60,000 nucleotides of DNA, from positions 10,914,001 to 10,974,000 of the forward strand of contig OX485806.1 of NCBI GenBank assembly GCA_950295325.1, given 5' to 3'. Shown piece after piece: positions 12,101-22,510 of the stretch (its first letter is position 1; each line of letters opens with the position of its first letter). A model generated the notes under the pieces. That model did not search any database. It saw only the letters and a list, made by a program, of their open reading frames with translations, and was not told where the DNA came from. This DNA is from Polytrichum commune. Its lineage: Eukaryota; Streptophyta; Polytrichopsida; Polytrichales; Polytrichaceae. The position numbers and the translations under genes were made by a program.

Positions 12101-12821
12101 TGGCATGCTCAAATCCAGTAAAGTTCGTTGCAACTCTCATCCTCTGATCTCACAACAAGAAAAGAAAAAAACCAAAGACAAAGACAAGCTCACCAAACAT
12201 AATGAACTGCTTATATACAATTCTGCTGCAGCGCCTTCCTAAATTACTACAACAACAACAACAACACAATACACTGCCTTTGCCACATAGCAACAAAATA
12301 CACCGAGCTTTAGCACTGATGCTGCCTTCCCCATACGGCTCCCACCTACATATACCATTTGTCAACATTCCCTACCCCATGCCGGCCAATCCCACATTTG
12401 CTTTTCCCAGTAATTCCACAGTGTTAGATCTGGCTAAACACGGTGGTAACACACTACTTATGAAGCTTAATAATTTTATCATGTTCTCCTTGCTCCTATT
12501 ATACTCCAAAAATTCCAAAGAGGTGGCATCAACCCTTGAAACTCCCTCCAAGAGCCTCAAAACAAGACGGCCTGCATGGCCTGGCAGCTGTACAGCCTTT
12601 GCAAAATCCCACTAGCTCCAAGAAACTAAGGGGCAAGGGCAGAAAGGGCAGAGAGAGATATGGAATCCCTCTGCAGCACTCTACCCAGAAGAAGTACAAA
12701 GAACTTAAAGAAGAAATAGGGAGCAACGTGGAAGAGGTTAACTCTCTCATGCGTGATTGTACATTCCGAGAGTAATCAAGACTAAGGTAGGTTTTCACCT
12801 ATATACTTGCTCTGGTGATCA
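9171..12821. other. gene-poor spacer
   Basis: I find no gene that I can support. About 10680-10830 is a degenerate minisatellite built on GGGACAAGTTCTGTGGGAC / ATAGGACATGATATATAAG. A minus-strand stretch at 10066-10287 reads as a protein-like 73-residue ORF with SIPESDDDLAQFALATF, but has no family I recognise. The 3' end of the small membrane-protein gene probably extends into about 12200-12821. Confidence 0.5.
10680..10830. repeat. degenerate minisatellite
   Basis: Short units of the type (TATA)GGACATG / AGACAAGATCTATAGGACA / GGGACAAGTTCTGTGGGACT repeat head to tail with drift in length. No coding meaning is apparent, although it creates a long low-complexity ORF on the minus strand. Confidence 0.6.
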
Positions 12822-13034
12822 CTATTTTTTAGGCTTCGTAACCTGCCGTGCTTGTCGTTTTTTCTTGGCGCTCAGAGAGGATTTCAGCTGTGTCTCAGGA
12901 CCCTCTCCATCAATTTTGGCCTCATAGTCATCAAAGGATTTCGCACTCATCTCCGAGAAGCTAACGACGTAGAAGGTGAGAGCGGCCGCCGCCACAATGC
13001 CTGCCACTGGTAGCACCAGCTGCCCTGGATCCAT
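12822..13034 (-). CDS. small single-pass membrane protein, function unknown
   Basis: The ORF encodes 70 residues. Residues 6-26 form one membrane segment (VLPVAGIVAAAALTFYVVSF). An acidic stretch follows (FDDYEAKIDGEGPE), then a strongly basic C-terminus (SAKKKRQARQVTKPKK). Composition and layout look like a real small membrane protein of the kind conserved in plants, with a short N-terminus outside or in a lumen and a basic tail facing the cytosol, but I cannot name a family with certainty. The ATG at 13034 gives a typical start. No intron is needed. Upstream DNA (13.2-13.8 kb) carries a tandem duplication that may belong to its leader. Confidence 0.6.
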   Translation of the reverse strand: MDPGQLVLPVAGIVAAAALTFYVVSFSEMSAKSFDDYEAKIDGEGPETQLKSSLSAKKKRQARQVTKPKK

Positions 13035-14575
13035 CTCACAAACTCACAACTCACGCCCGACCAAATTTTCTGCCAACGCAAATTCAGTCATCAGATCAAT
13101 GCACCAAACCATCATGCAGTAGGAAATGTCAAAGGTTTCCCAGAAATGGTTTTCAGTCATGAGGAGCTATGATCTACGGCCGCCGGACATCTTTCAAACT
13201 TAAAAGAAACTCAAATTGCTCCAGATATCAATGAATCTTCAAGTTTATTGGGCACCGACTTCTTAAATACATTTTTACTGAAACACCCCTCTCATTGAAA
13301 TAAAATCTAAATTTAAGTGCGTCTGTTGACGCAATCAGACCCACCATATCCGAAATGGAAAACAAAGAGAATGAGTAGGAATAAGTTCGCATTTGCACCT
13401 CGAGGAAAGAAACCCACAACAAATTTACAGCGCAACCAGTTCTGAGGAGCTACAACATCAGCTCTTTACACAACCAATAAAAACATTATTGAGGATGCTT
13501 GCTAGTTGCAAAAAAAGTTGCACCTTGCGGTGATCACCTATGTAAAGTCTGTGTAGAGTTATCAGTTCTCCGCTCTTTCTAAAAAGTTTGTCACCACTAC
13601 TACTTCAAAGTGAATGTGATCCAGGGGAGCTGCTGAAAACAAACAAACAAATAAATAAATAAAAAACCTACCCGTCAATAAGAAATTCAATTGCGTCTAT
13701 TGACGCTATCCGACCCACCAAAGCCGATGGAAAAGGATTAGGAACAGAGTTCGCATTTGCGCCTCGAGGAAAGAAACCCACAGCCAATTACATTGCAACA
13801 ACCTCTGAGGAGCGACATCATCTCTTTATGAAGGCGTAAGTAATTGAGAATGCTGAAAATTGGAAATGCTTTCTCACCTTCTTGCGGCCACAAGCAAAGG
13901 GAATGCGGGACGTGGGCAGAGATGTTTGCAGGAATGTTGAGCAGTGCAGCTTCGTAAGCAGGAGGAGGCGGTGGATGAGAGATGGTGGATGATAGTTGGG
14001 GATAATGGTCCTGAAATGTGATCCATCATCCATCTAGGTGTCTCAAGCCTAGCCCAGGCAAAAAAATGGTGGAACTTAAAACTTTGGGTTGGAACTTGGA
14101 ACTCCATGGAAAACAAGAAACAAGAAACCCATAAAAGTCACTCAAGCACCAACCACCTGGTGGGGGAACTTATTATTAGAAGAAACGGTGATGGAAAACT
14201 TGGCTATGGCCATATTGGTTATCTTCTGGACTTCATCTGATTCGCGAGGGTTGTGAGATTAGCAGAAAATTCGTTTGAGTCGAGAGAAACAAAATACTCG
14301 AAATTCAGGAGAGAAATAGACTGCATTTGGAGGCTAAGATGTGTTTGAGAGAGAAGGACTTGACATCAAACTCAGCTACGGTATTGGCTGCTGGATATGA
14401 TTGGGATTCGCAAGTCAGTGATTGGAATCCAAAGACGGACAATTTCGAAATGGAATGCATTTTGGAGGGTGGCTTGAGTAATTGGATGGAGCTGGTTACG
14501 GTGAAGTTAGCAATGTGACTTTGGAGTCAGGAGAGATTTGCTACTTAGAAGGGGACGAATAGATTGCAGTTACAG
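13035..14575. other. spacer between divergent small membrane-protein gene and FBN6
   Basis: This holds promoters or leaders for both neighbours. A tandem duplication occupies 13319-13472 and 13693-13831. No further gene is supported. Confidence 0.5.
13319..13831. repeat. tandem duplication upstream of the small membrane-protein gene
   Basis: The phrases GCGTCTGTTGACGC, GACCCACCA, TTCGCATTTGC and CCTCGAGGAAAGAAACCCAC all occur twice in the same order, near 13319-13472 and 13693-13831 (offset about 370). Confidence 0.75.
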
Positions 14576-14930
14576 GGTGATTTTTGTGTACTCTGCGTGA
14601 ACTCTGTAAGGTTCATTGAACGTGGCTATGGCTTTCGTGATTTGTTGAGCTCCACGTGAGAATCTCGAGGTTTAAGATTTCAGGGACTTGGAGCGAGAGC
14701 AGGAGAGTATTGCTATTTGGGAAGGGAAGGGACAGCATTTGGAAGGTGATTTTTGGTGTACTCTGCGTGAACTCGGAAAGGTTGACTGGATGTGGCTACG
14801 GTTTTGATGATGTGCTGAGCTCCACGTAGGAATCTTGAGGTTTAAGATATCAGGGATTGGAGCAAGACCAGGAGAGTATTGCTTTTTGGGAAGGGATTGG
14901 AACGGAACGGAAGGGACAGCATTTGGAAGG
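14576..14930. repeat. tandem duplication in the FBN6 promoter/leader
   Basis: Two adjacent copies lie at about 14576-14746 and 14744-14930. Each runs from GGTGATTTTTG(G)TGTACTC through GAGCTCCACGT and GGTTTAAGAT to GACAGCATTTGGAAGG. The second copy ends 43 bases before the FBN6 start codon, so it is probably part of the leader or core promoter. Confidence 0.8.
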
Positions 14931-14972
14931 AGAATTTGGCGAGGAGGGAATTACCTTGGAGCCGCTATTGCG

Positions 14973-16749
14973 ATGGCGATGTGCTGGGCGATGCCTGCTT
15001 CGGCCTCCCCGGCAGCATTTGCATCGAGTCGAGTTGGGCCGGCGCTGCGCGGGCGCCAAGTTTGTCGAGCGGGTCTGAAGATGGATCAGACACTGGCGAG
15101 GGACGACTTGATGGGCTTGATACAGAACGAGGAGAGGGGGCTAAGGACCCAACAGAATGCGAACAAGAGGGACGAGATTGTGCGCGCTATTGATGCACTG
15201 GGTGCTCTCGGGAGGGAGCAGGTTACCACGGACGACGGATTGAGCGCGACCTGGCGCATGCTGTGGACCACCGAGAAAGAGCAGCTGTTCATCATCGAGA
15301 AAGCGAATTTGTTCGGTACCCAAGCAGGTGACATCTTACAGGTCAGTTTGCGCTCAACCCACACACGCATTGCGCTCCACACACTTCACATTCCTGGAAT
15401 CTCGTACGGTGTTGAAAACTCTTACCCAGCAAGTATTTCTCTATTTTAAAGCTTTCTATTACAGTACCCAGCTCCAAATTTCAGCTATGGGCGTGACAAA
15501 ACCCATACTAAGGTATATGGCCTTATTGTGGGCACTTCCAACTTCACAAACAATTGTGGCTGTTACATCGGATTGGAAAATTGTCTCATCCGGTTGGCCC
15601 GTTAGCAATTGCGAATTACTCATAGTGTTGTTCAAAGGTTCAGAACCAAAATCGAAGTTAGATGCAAAAGATATAAGTCAAAGTGAAGATTCTCCTTCTC
15701 TTCAAGCAATCGCATAGACCCTGCCAGTTAAGTTAACTGATTGAACTTAGAATGGTATGTCTGTATTTTGAGCACATAGTCCAATGTCACGTAATGCGTG
15801 TCTTTTTGGTGTCCATTCTTAACAACAAGCCTTGCCATATACCACTCAAATATAGGTGTTCGATTAAGAAGAGTGATCACAGAAGGCCCACATACCTTAG
15901 GTCATGTGGTGGCTTTCCGCAGGTGATTGACGTGCGGAAGGGCATCTTAAACAATGTCATCACTTTTCCACCAACCGGCTCTTTCGTGGTCGACTCCACC
16001 ATTCAAGTTGTTTCCAAGCAACGAGTGGATTTCAGGTACTACATGAACACACCAGGTCTTCTGTGCAGCATCTAAGTTAGTCTTCGTGAAGATCAGTGTT
16101 TCAAATGAAGGAGGCGAATGTGTAAGCAGATGCAGAATAGGTGATTTCCCGAGGATGTGTCTTTCATATGCTATAAATGTTTTCAAATTCGGAACGAGAA
16201 TGAAATCCACGGCTATTATCTATGAGCAATTCTGTTGAGAAAGTAGGTTTTCTAAGTAGTACCAGCATGGTGCATGCTTCCTTCAAGTCACTAACTACTC
16301 GCTCTGGGGATCCAGGTTCATAGGTGCGGCGCTCAATATTCGTGGGCTCAGGATACCAATTCCGCCATTCGGACAGGGCTGGTGAGTTTTCTGTGGGTTA
16401 AGTTTTTCTGTCTTGCAAGTTTCTGTCTCTTCCTTCTGTGCATGTTGCACTTCTTTTTATCCTACGATGTTGTCAGCCTCCTTTCTGCACACGGATTGAA
16501 CATGTCTTGCAATTGTTACATATTCTGCCTGTGTTAGTATGCAGAACATCAGAACCTCTCTCTCGTTTTCTCTTTCTTCAAACCATGACGATGCCATTTG
16601 AGGTTGTCTAAGATGGCAAATTGATGACTGCTGTTGGTTCTTTGTGGAGGTTTGAATCGGTGTACCTGGATGACAAAATCCGGGTGGCCAAGGACATCCG
16701 TGGTGACTACCTGGTGGTTGATCGAGCACCGTATGCTTGGAAACGTTGA
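14973..16749 (+). CDS. FBN6: fibrillin FBN6 / plastid-lipid-associated protein (PAP) family
   Basis: Four exons, 14973-15341, 15923-16035, 16316-16381 and 16650-16749, encode 215 residues with all phases closing. The N-terminus up to about residue 35 is Ala/Ser/Arg-rich like a chloroplast transit peptide. The PAP/fibrillin domain follows, with family phrases LIQNEERGLRTQ, SATWRMLWTTEKEQLFIIEK, GILNNVITFPPTGSF, IPIPPFGQGWFESVYLDD and the C-terminal IRVAKDIRGDYLVVDRAPY. This ending matches my memory of the FBN6 (Arabidopsis PAP8) subfamily. Fibrillins bind lipids at thylakoids and plastoglobules, and FBN6 has been linked to thylakoid redox and light acclimation. The ATG at 14973 is the first in frame of a reading frame that is open further upstream. 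Intron 1 is largely a MITE. Confidence 0.9.
15508..15900. mobile_element. MITE-like element C in FBN6 intron 1 (about 393 bp)
   Basis: The ends are inverted: CTAAGGTATATGGCCTT on the left, and the right end in reverse complement reads CTAAGGTATGTGGGCC. A second copy with the same orientation lies at 48820-49172 and shares GGGCACTTCCAA, CAAACAATT, CCTTGCCATATACCACTC and TTCGATTAAGAAGAGTGA. The reverse complement of the right half matches the dispersed copies at 38.0, 38.6, 45.1, 47.7 and 58.1 kb. The element ends 22 bases before exon 2, so it supplies most of the 3' part of the intron. Confidence 0.75.
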
Positions 16750-17650
16750 ATGTCATCGTACGTTTGAACCCAGATGAACCTCATCGTTACCCTAAACTTC
16801 TTCGGGTAGGTAGTGTGCATCAGTCTCATACAATCCCGTTATCTGGAGAGGCCTCATGGTGAGTGTAGATTCCGATCACTTGCATGAATTTTGTAGTTGT
16901 AATCAACCTCAGTGGAATGTCGCATGTTGTAAGTGTGCAGGTTATCGTTTACAGAGTAGTCGCACAAGCAGAACTTGTGTAGCATATGATTGTGTCTAGT
17001 CAATGGACAAGTACATCAGCATATTTATAGCATGTAAGCACATGTGCAGAGCATGTACTGACTGCACATGCCACCAAGAATATTTTCCCATGAATGTAAG
17101 AAATCTGAAATCGCAGTATATGGAAATAGGTACTTAATTTTATGATTCGTTTATATGCACCTGGGGTCCTAAGTTTTGCTTAGTATGGGCCCTCTTTGAA
17201 GAGCTCTCTAAAATTCCTCAACACTCTCAACTGCTTGCAGAAACAAAGCAAAAGTTTGCCCAAACCCAGCTTGACCTCAGATTTTAGATTTCGCATCAAA
17301 CATTCTTAATTTGCATTAAGGTGAAGAGGGACCTGAATTGTAGGCCACACGCCTACAATCCAGAAAAACACCTTAGGTGTGAATGTGAAATATAACCAGA
17401 TTCAGTTAGTTGCTTACAGTCATCTGTATTCCTCGAATCATTACTGCCACTTTGCAGCTGGTGCACATCAAAGTCCAGAAAGAGGCTCCCAGAATGTACA
17501 CGCTTTATGATTGTTCGACCAACCTCATCAGCTCATGCAGGTTCCTGTTCATTGACAATAAGGATAGTTTGAAGACAATGAGCAACACGAAAATGGGAAC
17601 TTTCAATGACAGATGCTCTTGCATCATAAATATAAATAATAGTTTTCATC
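16750..17650. other. 3' flanks between convergent FBN6 and aminotransferase genes
   Basis: No gene is seen. The stretch must hold both 3' UTRs. A 119-residue ORF at 17410-17769 only overlaps the end of the aminotransferase antisense and is not credible. Confidence 0.5.
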
Positions 17651-20600
17651 TTATGCAGATAATACAGGTTTCTTCAGCTTGGCCTTCATTTTGGCAACAG
17701 CATCCTTCAGTGTTTGTTCATCTTTACAAAAAGCAAATCGGACCAGGTTCTTTCCATCGGCTGGATTAGTATAAAACACGCTTGGGGGGATTGCTGCTAC
17801 ACCCACATCCTCTATCAAGTGCTTGCAGAATGAAACATCATCCTCAAATCCAAATGATGTGTGGTCTGCCATGATGAAATAAGTGCCCTCTGGCTCAATA
17901 ACCTCAAACCCTACACTCTTCAATCCCTCCATAAGAATGTCCTTTTTGGAGGTGTAGTCTTTAGTCAGCTCCTGGTAAAATGAATCCGGTGCTTGTAATG
18001 CTGCCACAGCCGCCCATTGAAATGGAGTGGCAGTTGCAAAGGTCAAGAAAGAATGTCCTTGACGGATTCCAAAAGAGAGATGAGTTGGTGCTACAGTCCA
18101 TCCCACTTTCCATCCTGTCAACGAGAAAGTCTTCCCCAAGGAATTCATTGTCACTGTCCTCTCATACATCCCATCCAAAGCAGCCAGTGAAATATGCTCC
18201 CCCTTCCAGACAAGCTTATTGTAGACCTCATCCGTGAAAGCAAGGGCATTGTGCTCCTTACACAATGAAGCAATAAGCTCCAACTCCTTCCGAGAAAAAA
18301 TCTTCCCAGTGGGGTTATGAGGAGTGTTCACTATGATTGCCCGGGTCTGTTTTGAGAAGGCTGCACGAAGCTCTTCCTCAGGCACTGCAAAATGCGGCGG
18401 GCGAAGAGTAACCGTTTTCATGTTTGCACCAGCCATAGAGAGAGTGGCTTGATAAGAATCATAGAAAGGTTCAAACACAATAACCTCATCTCCAGGGTTG
18501 ATAAGTCCTAGAATAGTAGCTGCAATTGCTTCAGTGCAGCCTGATGTGACAGTAACTTCTGTTTCCGGGTTCACAGTTATGTTACTCTCTTTTTTAAAGC
18601 TTTCTGCTATTGCTACATTGAGCTGCGGGATCCCAAAGCTCCTTGCATACTGATTCTTGCCACCATCTTGAATTGCTTCGATTGCAGCCTTCTTCACAAA
18701 CTCAGGACCATCGAAATTTGGAAACCCCTGGCCTAGGTTGATTGCCTGGTGCTTTGTGGCTAAAATACTGATCTGTGTGAAGATCGTTGTCTTGAACTTC
18801 TCAAGTCGCTTGGCAACCTGGACCTGAAAGGCAAGAACCAAGTGTCAGGGGAAAGCAAAAAGCTCTCACCTCTTCTTCTAATTCAAGACTGATAAGACTC
18901 AAATAAGAGGCAATGCAGTGCAAGCAAGCGGGGGTAAGGTGAGTAACTTATTTCATCAAGTCACTAAAATGCTTTAATCCGAAAAATTACTGCTCGATTC
19001 TCATTCTCTGACACCTACGGTCATATTCCTTTGCAACTAAGCACTTTGAAGAGTATTTGGGAGAAGACCTAATTGAGGCGTGTTAGATTACTTCTTCCAA
19101 CTTGTTCTAAAATATTGACTGGTAGATGTGACGCAGGAATGAAACTGAAGAGCACGAGACATTACAGACTGATGAAACAGGCACAAAACGAGTGGTCCAT
19201 CCACCAACGACCATCTCAAAAAGAAAATAAAGATAAATAAATAAATAAATCTCGACTCTTCCTCGCAATCAACCTCTGAATCAGAGATCACTCCCCTCCC
19301 AAGAGATTGCACGCTCTCGACCACTTCTCAATTACTCCTTAACTCTCACACTCTGGCACCTAAAGCCCTATTCCTTTGCAGCTAGGCACTTGGACGAGAA
19401 TTTGGGAGAACATACAATTTGAGTCGTGTTGGCTTACTTCTTCGGACTTGTCTAAGTATTAATTGGCAAATCTACGCAACATTGAAACTGAAGAGCGCAC
19501 GACATCAGAAACTGATGAAATAGCCACAAAACGAGTGGTCCATAACACCAACGGCTAGGAATAAAGAATATCCACTTGGTGCATTGCTCAAGTCTTTAAA
19601 AAACAAAATCTAATTTTCTTAGTTCTTCCTCACAATCTGCGTCTCTATCAAAGATCTCTCCACTGCCAAGGCTCTTTAGAACCGCTTCTCCGCAAAGCAG
19701 TACGCGAAAGACCAGAGCACTCCAAATTGGCCTATTAGGAACTAAAGAGCACGAGACATCACATACTCGTGTTACTTTCTTCTTCCAACGAGTGGACCAT
19801 AACACCAACGGCCAGGAAATAAGAATACACACTTGGTGCAATGCTCGATCCTTCCAAAACAGTATCCAAATTTCTCAAATCTTCTTCACAATCAGTGCAT
19901 CTCAATCAAAGATCTCCACCCTGCCAGGGGTCTCTAGCACGCCCTTGAGCACTTCTCAATAACTGCTCGATTCTCACACTCTGGCACCTAAAGCCTAATT
20001 CCTTTGTGCAACTAGGCACTTGGACGAGCATTTGGGAGAATATACAATTTGAGCCCGTGGAAACTTACTTCTTCCAACTTGTCTAATTATGGATTGGCAA
20101 ACCTAACGCAACATTGAAACTGAAGAGCACGAGACACCACAGACTGATGAAACAGCCACTAAAACGAGTGGTCCATAACACCAACGGCAAGGAATAAAGG
20201 ATATCCATTTGGTGCAATGCTCGATTCACCAAAAAAAAAAAAAAAAAAAAAAATCAAAATTTCTCAACTCCTCTTCGCAAAAAGCGTCTCAATCAGATAC
20301 ATCTCCATTTCCAAGTCTCTCTAGAGCCATTTCTCCGCAAAAGAGAAGTACTCGCTAAACCAGAGCACTCCAAATTGGCAACAAACATACGCACCTGAGG
20401 TGGAACAGGTGTCTGAGCGGGGCCAGGCACAGGCACCTGAGCCACGCCATCGGCACCGGCCGTCGACAGGGACGCCATCGCCAACGCGGGAGGTGACGCT
20501 CTCGTTCGCGCTCCTCCTCGTGGCCAGCAGGAAAAGGCGAATTGGTGAGGGATGGTGAGCAGGCTGCGCCTCCACGCCAGGGTGGGCGTGGCGATCGCCA

Positions 20601-20808
20601 GCTCTTCTTCTGGCCCTCCCAACCCACAGCGTCGCCCTGGAGCAGCGACCCCGGGCAGCGAGAAGCGCAGCATGGGAGGCCACAGAGACGAGGCAGCGAA
20701 GGAGCGCTGGCTATGGCGGACGCCTCGACACAAGACAAGCAACGACACCCACGCACTCCTGAATGCGAACCCTGACGGGTCCCTTGACGGGGGATGAACA
20801 GAAAACAT
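17651..20808 (-). CDS. PLP-dependent class I/II aminotransferase, plastid kynurenine/methionine-aminotransferase type
   Basis: Two exons on the minus strand, 20808-20395 and 18823-17651, join in phase 0 (donor CAG|GTGCGT, acceptor CTTTCAG|GTCCAG) and give up to 528 residues. The GC-rich first exon encodes a long Arg/Ser/Ala-rich leader, probably a transit peptide; an inner ATG at 20673 would give 483 residues. Exon 2 holds the whole fold-type I catalytic domain: QAINLGQGFPNFDGP, TSGCTEAI, the NTPHNPTG loop, the DEVY aspartate and SLGKTFSLTGWK with the PLP lysine (about residue 369), then LVRFAFCKDE. The protein resembles Arabidopsis At1g77670 and animal kynurenine-oxoglutarate transaminases. 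The real amino-group donor cannot be read from sequence. The reading frame at exon 2 can be extended to a TTG, but that lies in the intron. Confidence 0.87.
18990..20345. repeat. tandem repeat array filling the aminotransferase intron
   Basis: Four degenerate copies are anchored by GAAACTGAAGAGCACGAGAC and the following ACGAGTGGTCCATAACACCA, at about 19141, 19484, 19738 and 20116. Three also carry CTCTGGCACCTAAAGCC (about 19006, 19351, 19979). Copies near 19712 and 20360 share CCAGAGCACTCCAAATTGGC, which in the second case lies just inside the intron from the exon 1 donor. The array therefore arose by duplicating DNA at the exon 1/intron 1 border. An A-tract of about 23 lies at 20230-20252. 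Confidence 0.8.
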
Positions 20809-22510
20809 CACTAGTTGCAGAAGTTGCAGAAGGACAAGGAAATGGAGAAAAAAATTTAATTTTTAAAATTAAAAGATCCATGGTTGCAGGGTCTCTCATT
20901 AACTTAAGGTAGATGAGCCTATTACGCTTACTTCCATGAGGTTTGGCCTCATTTGATGTGCACTTGAGCTATTTTCTAACTCACTTGATTTTCGATTAAG
21001 AGCTAGTTGTTTTGTATACAACATTTTTCATGTTTGTTAAATTTGTAGTGCATGTTTGGAGGTAGTGTGGAGGTTTCAACAGAGAACATTTTATATAGAT
21101 CGATTGAGCGTCAAACCCATTTTGACATGCCAACAGGTGTTAAAATGAGTTTGGTCCTCAATGCAATGAAATAGATTGTTCTTCATACAAATCCAAGCAC
21201 TACCACCCCCAAATATGCACAACAAGTGGGAAATGAAAAAAAGAATAAAATTTCATTGAATTGTTGATATTGTATGCAAAACAACCAATCATATGGGACC
21301 AAATCCCAAGAGAAAGTCCCCTTGAGTTAAAGGATAACTCTACTATATCCAAGAAAAAAATCCGGTCAATTAGTCCTTTTTCATGGAAGGCAAGATTTAT
21401 CAAGCACACAACCCTACTAGGACTATCTAAGTGTTAGATCTATGAGGCAATCAACAATTTTGTAGAAGTTGTGCAAAAAGTCCCTCCAGTTTCAACGTCA
21501 AGTTATTTTAAGGTATAAAGCACCCACCTAGTATATCACAATAAAACTCTCAACATGGCTTTACAAATGAGAAAGATCCATAGTCGCACCTCTCATTAAG
21601 GTAGTCAAGCATATTTCAATTACATCCATGACATTTGGCCTCTTTTTCATGTGCAATAAACCGGCCAAAAAAAATATAGTCAAAGCACAAATTTTACACA
21701 ATTTTAATGCCATAAGAATGAAATTAAGATGACTAAACCTCAATTTGTGACAAATATTTAAAGAACATATATGCAATCCTCTTAAGTCATTGATGTATAG
21801 ATGTGCCTAGAACGGTAAATACTTCAAAGAATTTCCAAGAATTGATACTTCCAAGATTTTCAACCTGTATACAAATTATTTCCTTAAAGTTTCCAGCATG
21901 AGGCTGAGTATTGGTAGGACACTCCCACAAAGCACGGGGAACAAAGTAAAGATTATAAAACTTCCTACCTCTTACCAAAGCTTGCCAACCACATCCTCAC
22001 AACATCTTTCAGTCAGGTGATGGCTTGAAAATGTCTCAAATCGTATAGACTTGCATGGTTGTTTTTGACTCAGTGAGATTTATACTTTGAAATTCCTAGA
22101 AGCACAATTCTTGATGCTAAATATAGGAAACTGAATGGCAGAAGACAACATGAATTTGCTTCTGCTTCATGTCCTTTCAGCAACATTTTAGAATCATTAA
22201 ACACAAAACCATTTCTTTTTTGTCTTGTGCAGGGATGAATCCAACTGTTGGGTTATACTGTGAATATTGAACCAATGAGAATCTGTGTCAAGATGTGTCA
22301 TAGAAAATAGACTCTTGAAAATATCTACATGATACTATGTACACATGAGCTTGGGGGGAAAGGAGCACACCTGTGGTTTGTGTGCATCTCCAGGTTCAGT
22401 GGCTAGCCTTTACTTTAATAAACTTCTGTATCAGCTTTGAATTGCTTTAAGCTATGCTATTCAACTGATTTGTAAACAGTTAACATACCTATCAGATATG
22501 AATGTCCTCT
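20809..22510. other. spacer between aminotransferase promoter and SIM/CPVC gene
   Basis: AT-rich DNA upstream of the aminotransferase and downstream of the SIM/CPVC gene, which are in the same orientation. I see no gene. Phrases such as AGATCCATGGTTGCAGGGTCTCTCATTAA (20875-20905) and AAGATCCATAGTCGCACCTCTCATTAA (about 21573-21600) show another old duplication about 700 bp apart. Confidence 0.45.

Noticed and set aside
15328-15717. 129-codon plus-strand frame after FBN6 exon 1
   Set aside because: It runs through the splice donor into the intronic MITE.
18824-18841. TTG start for the aminotransferase at 18841
   Set aside because: The six codons before VQVAKRL are the polypyrimidine tract and acceptor of the intron; the first exon at 20395-20808 joins in phase.
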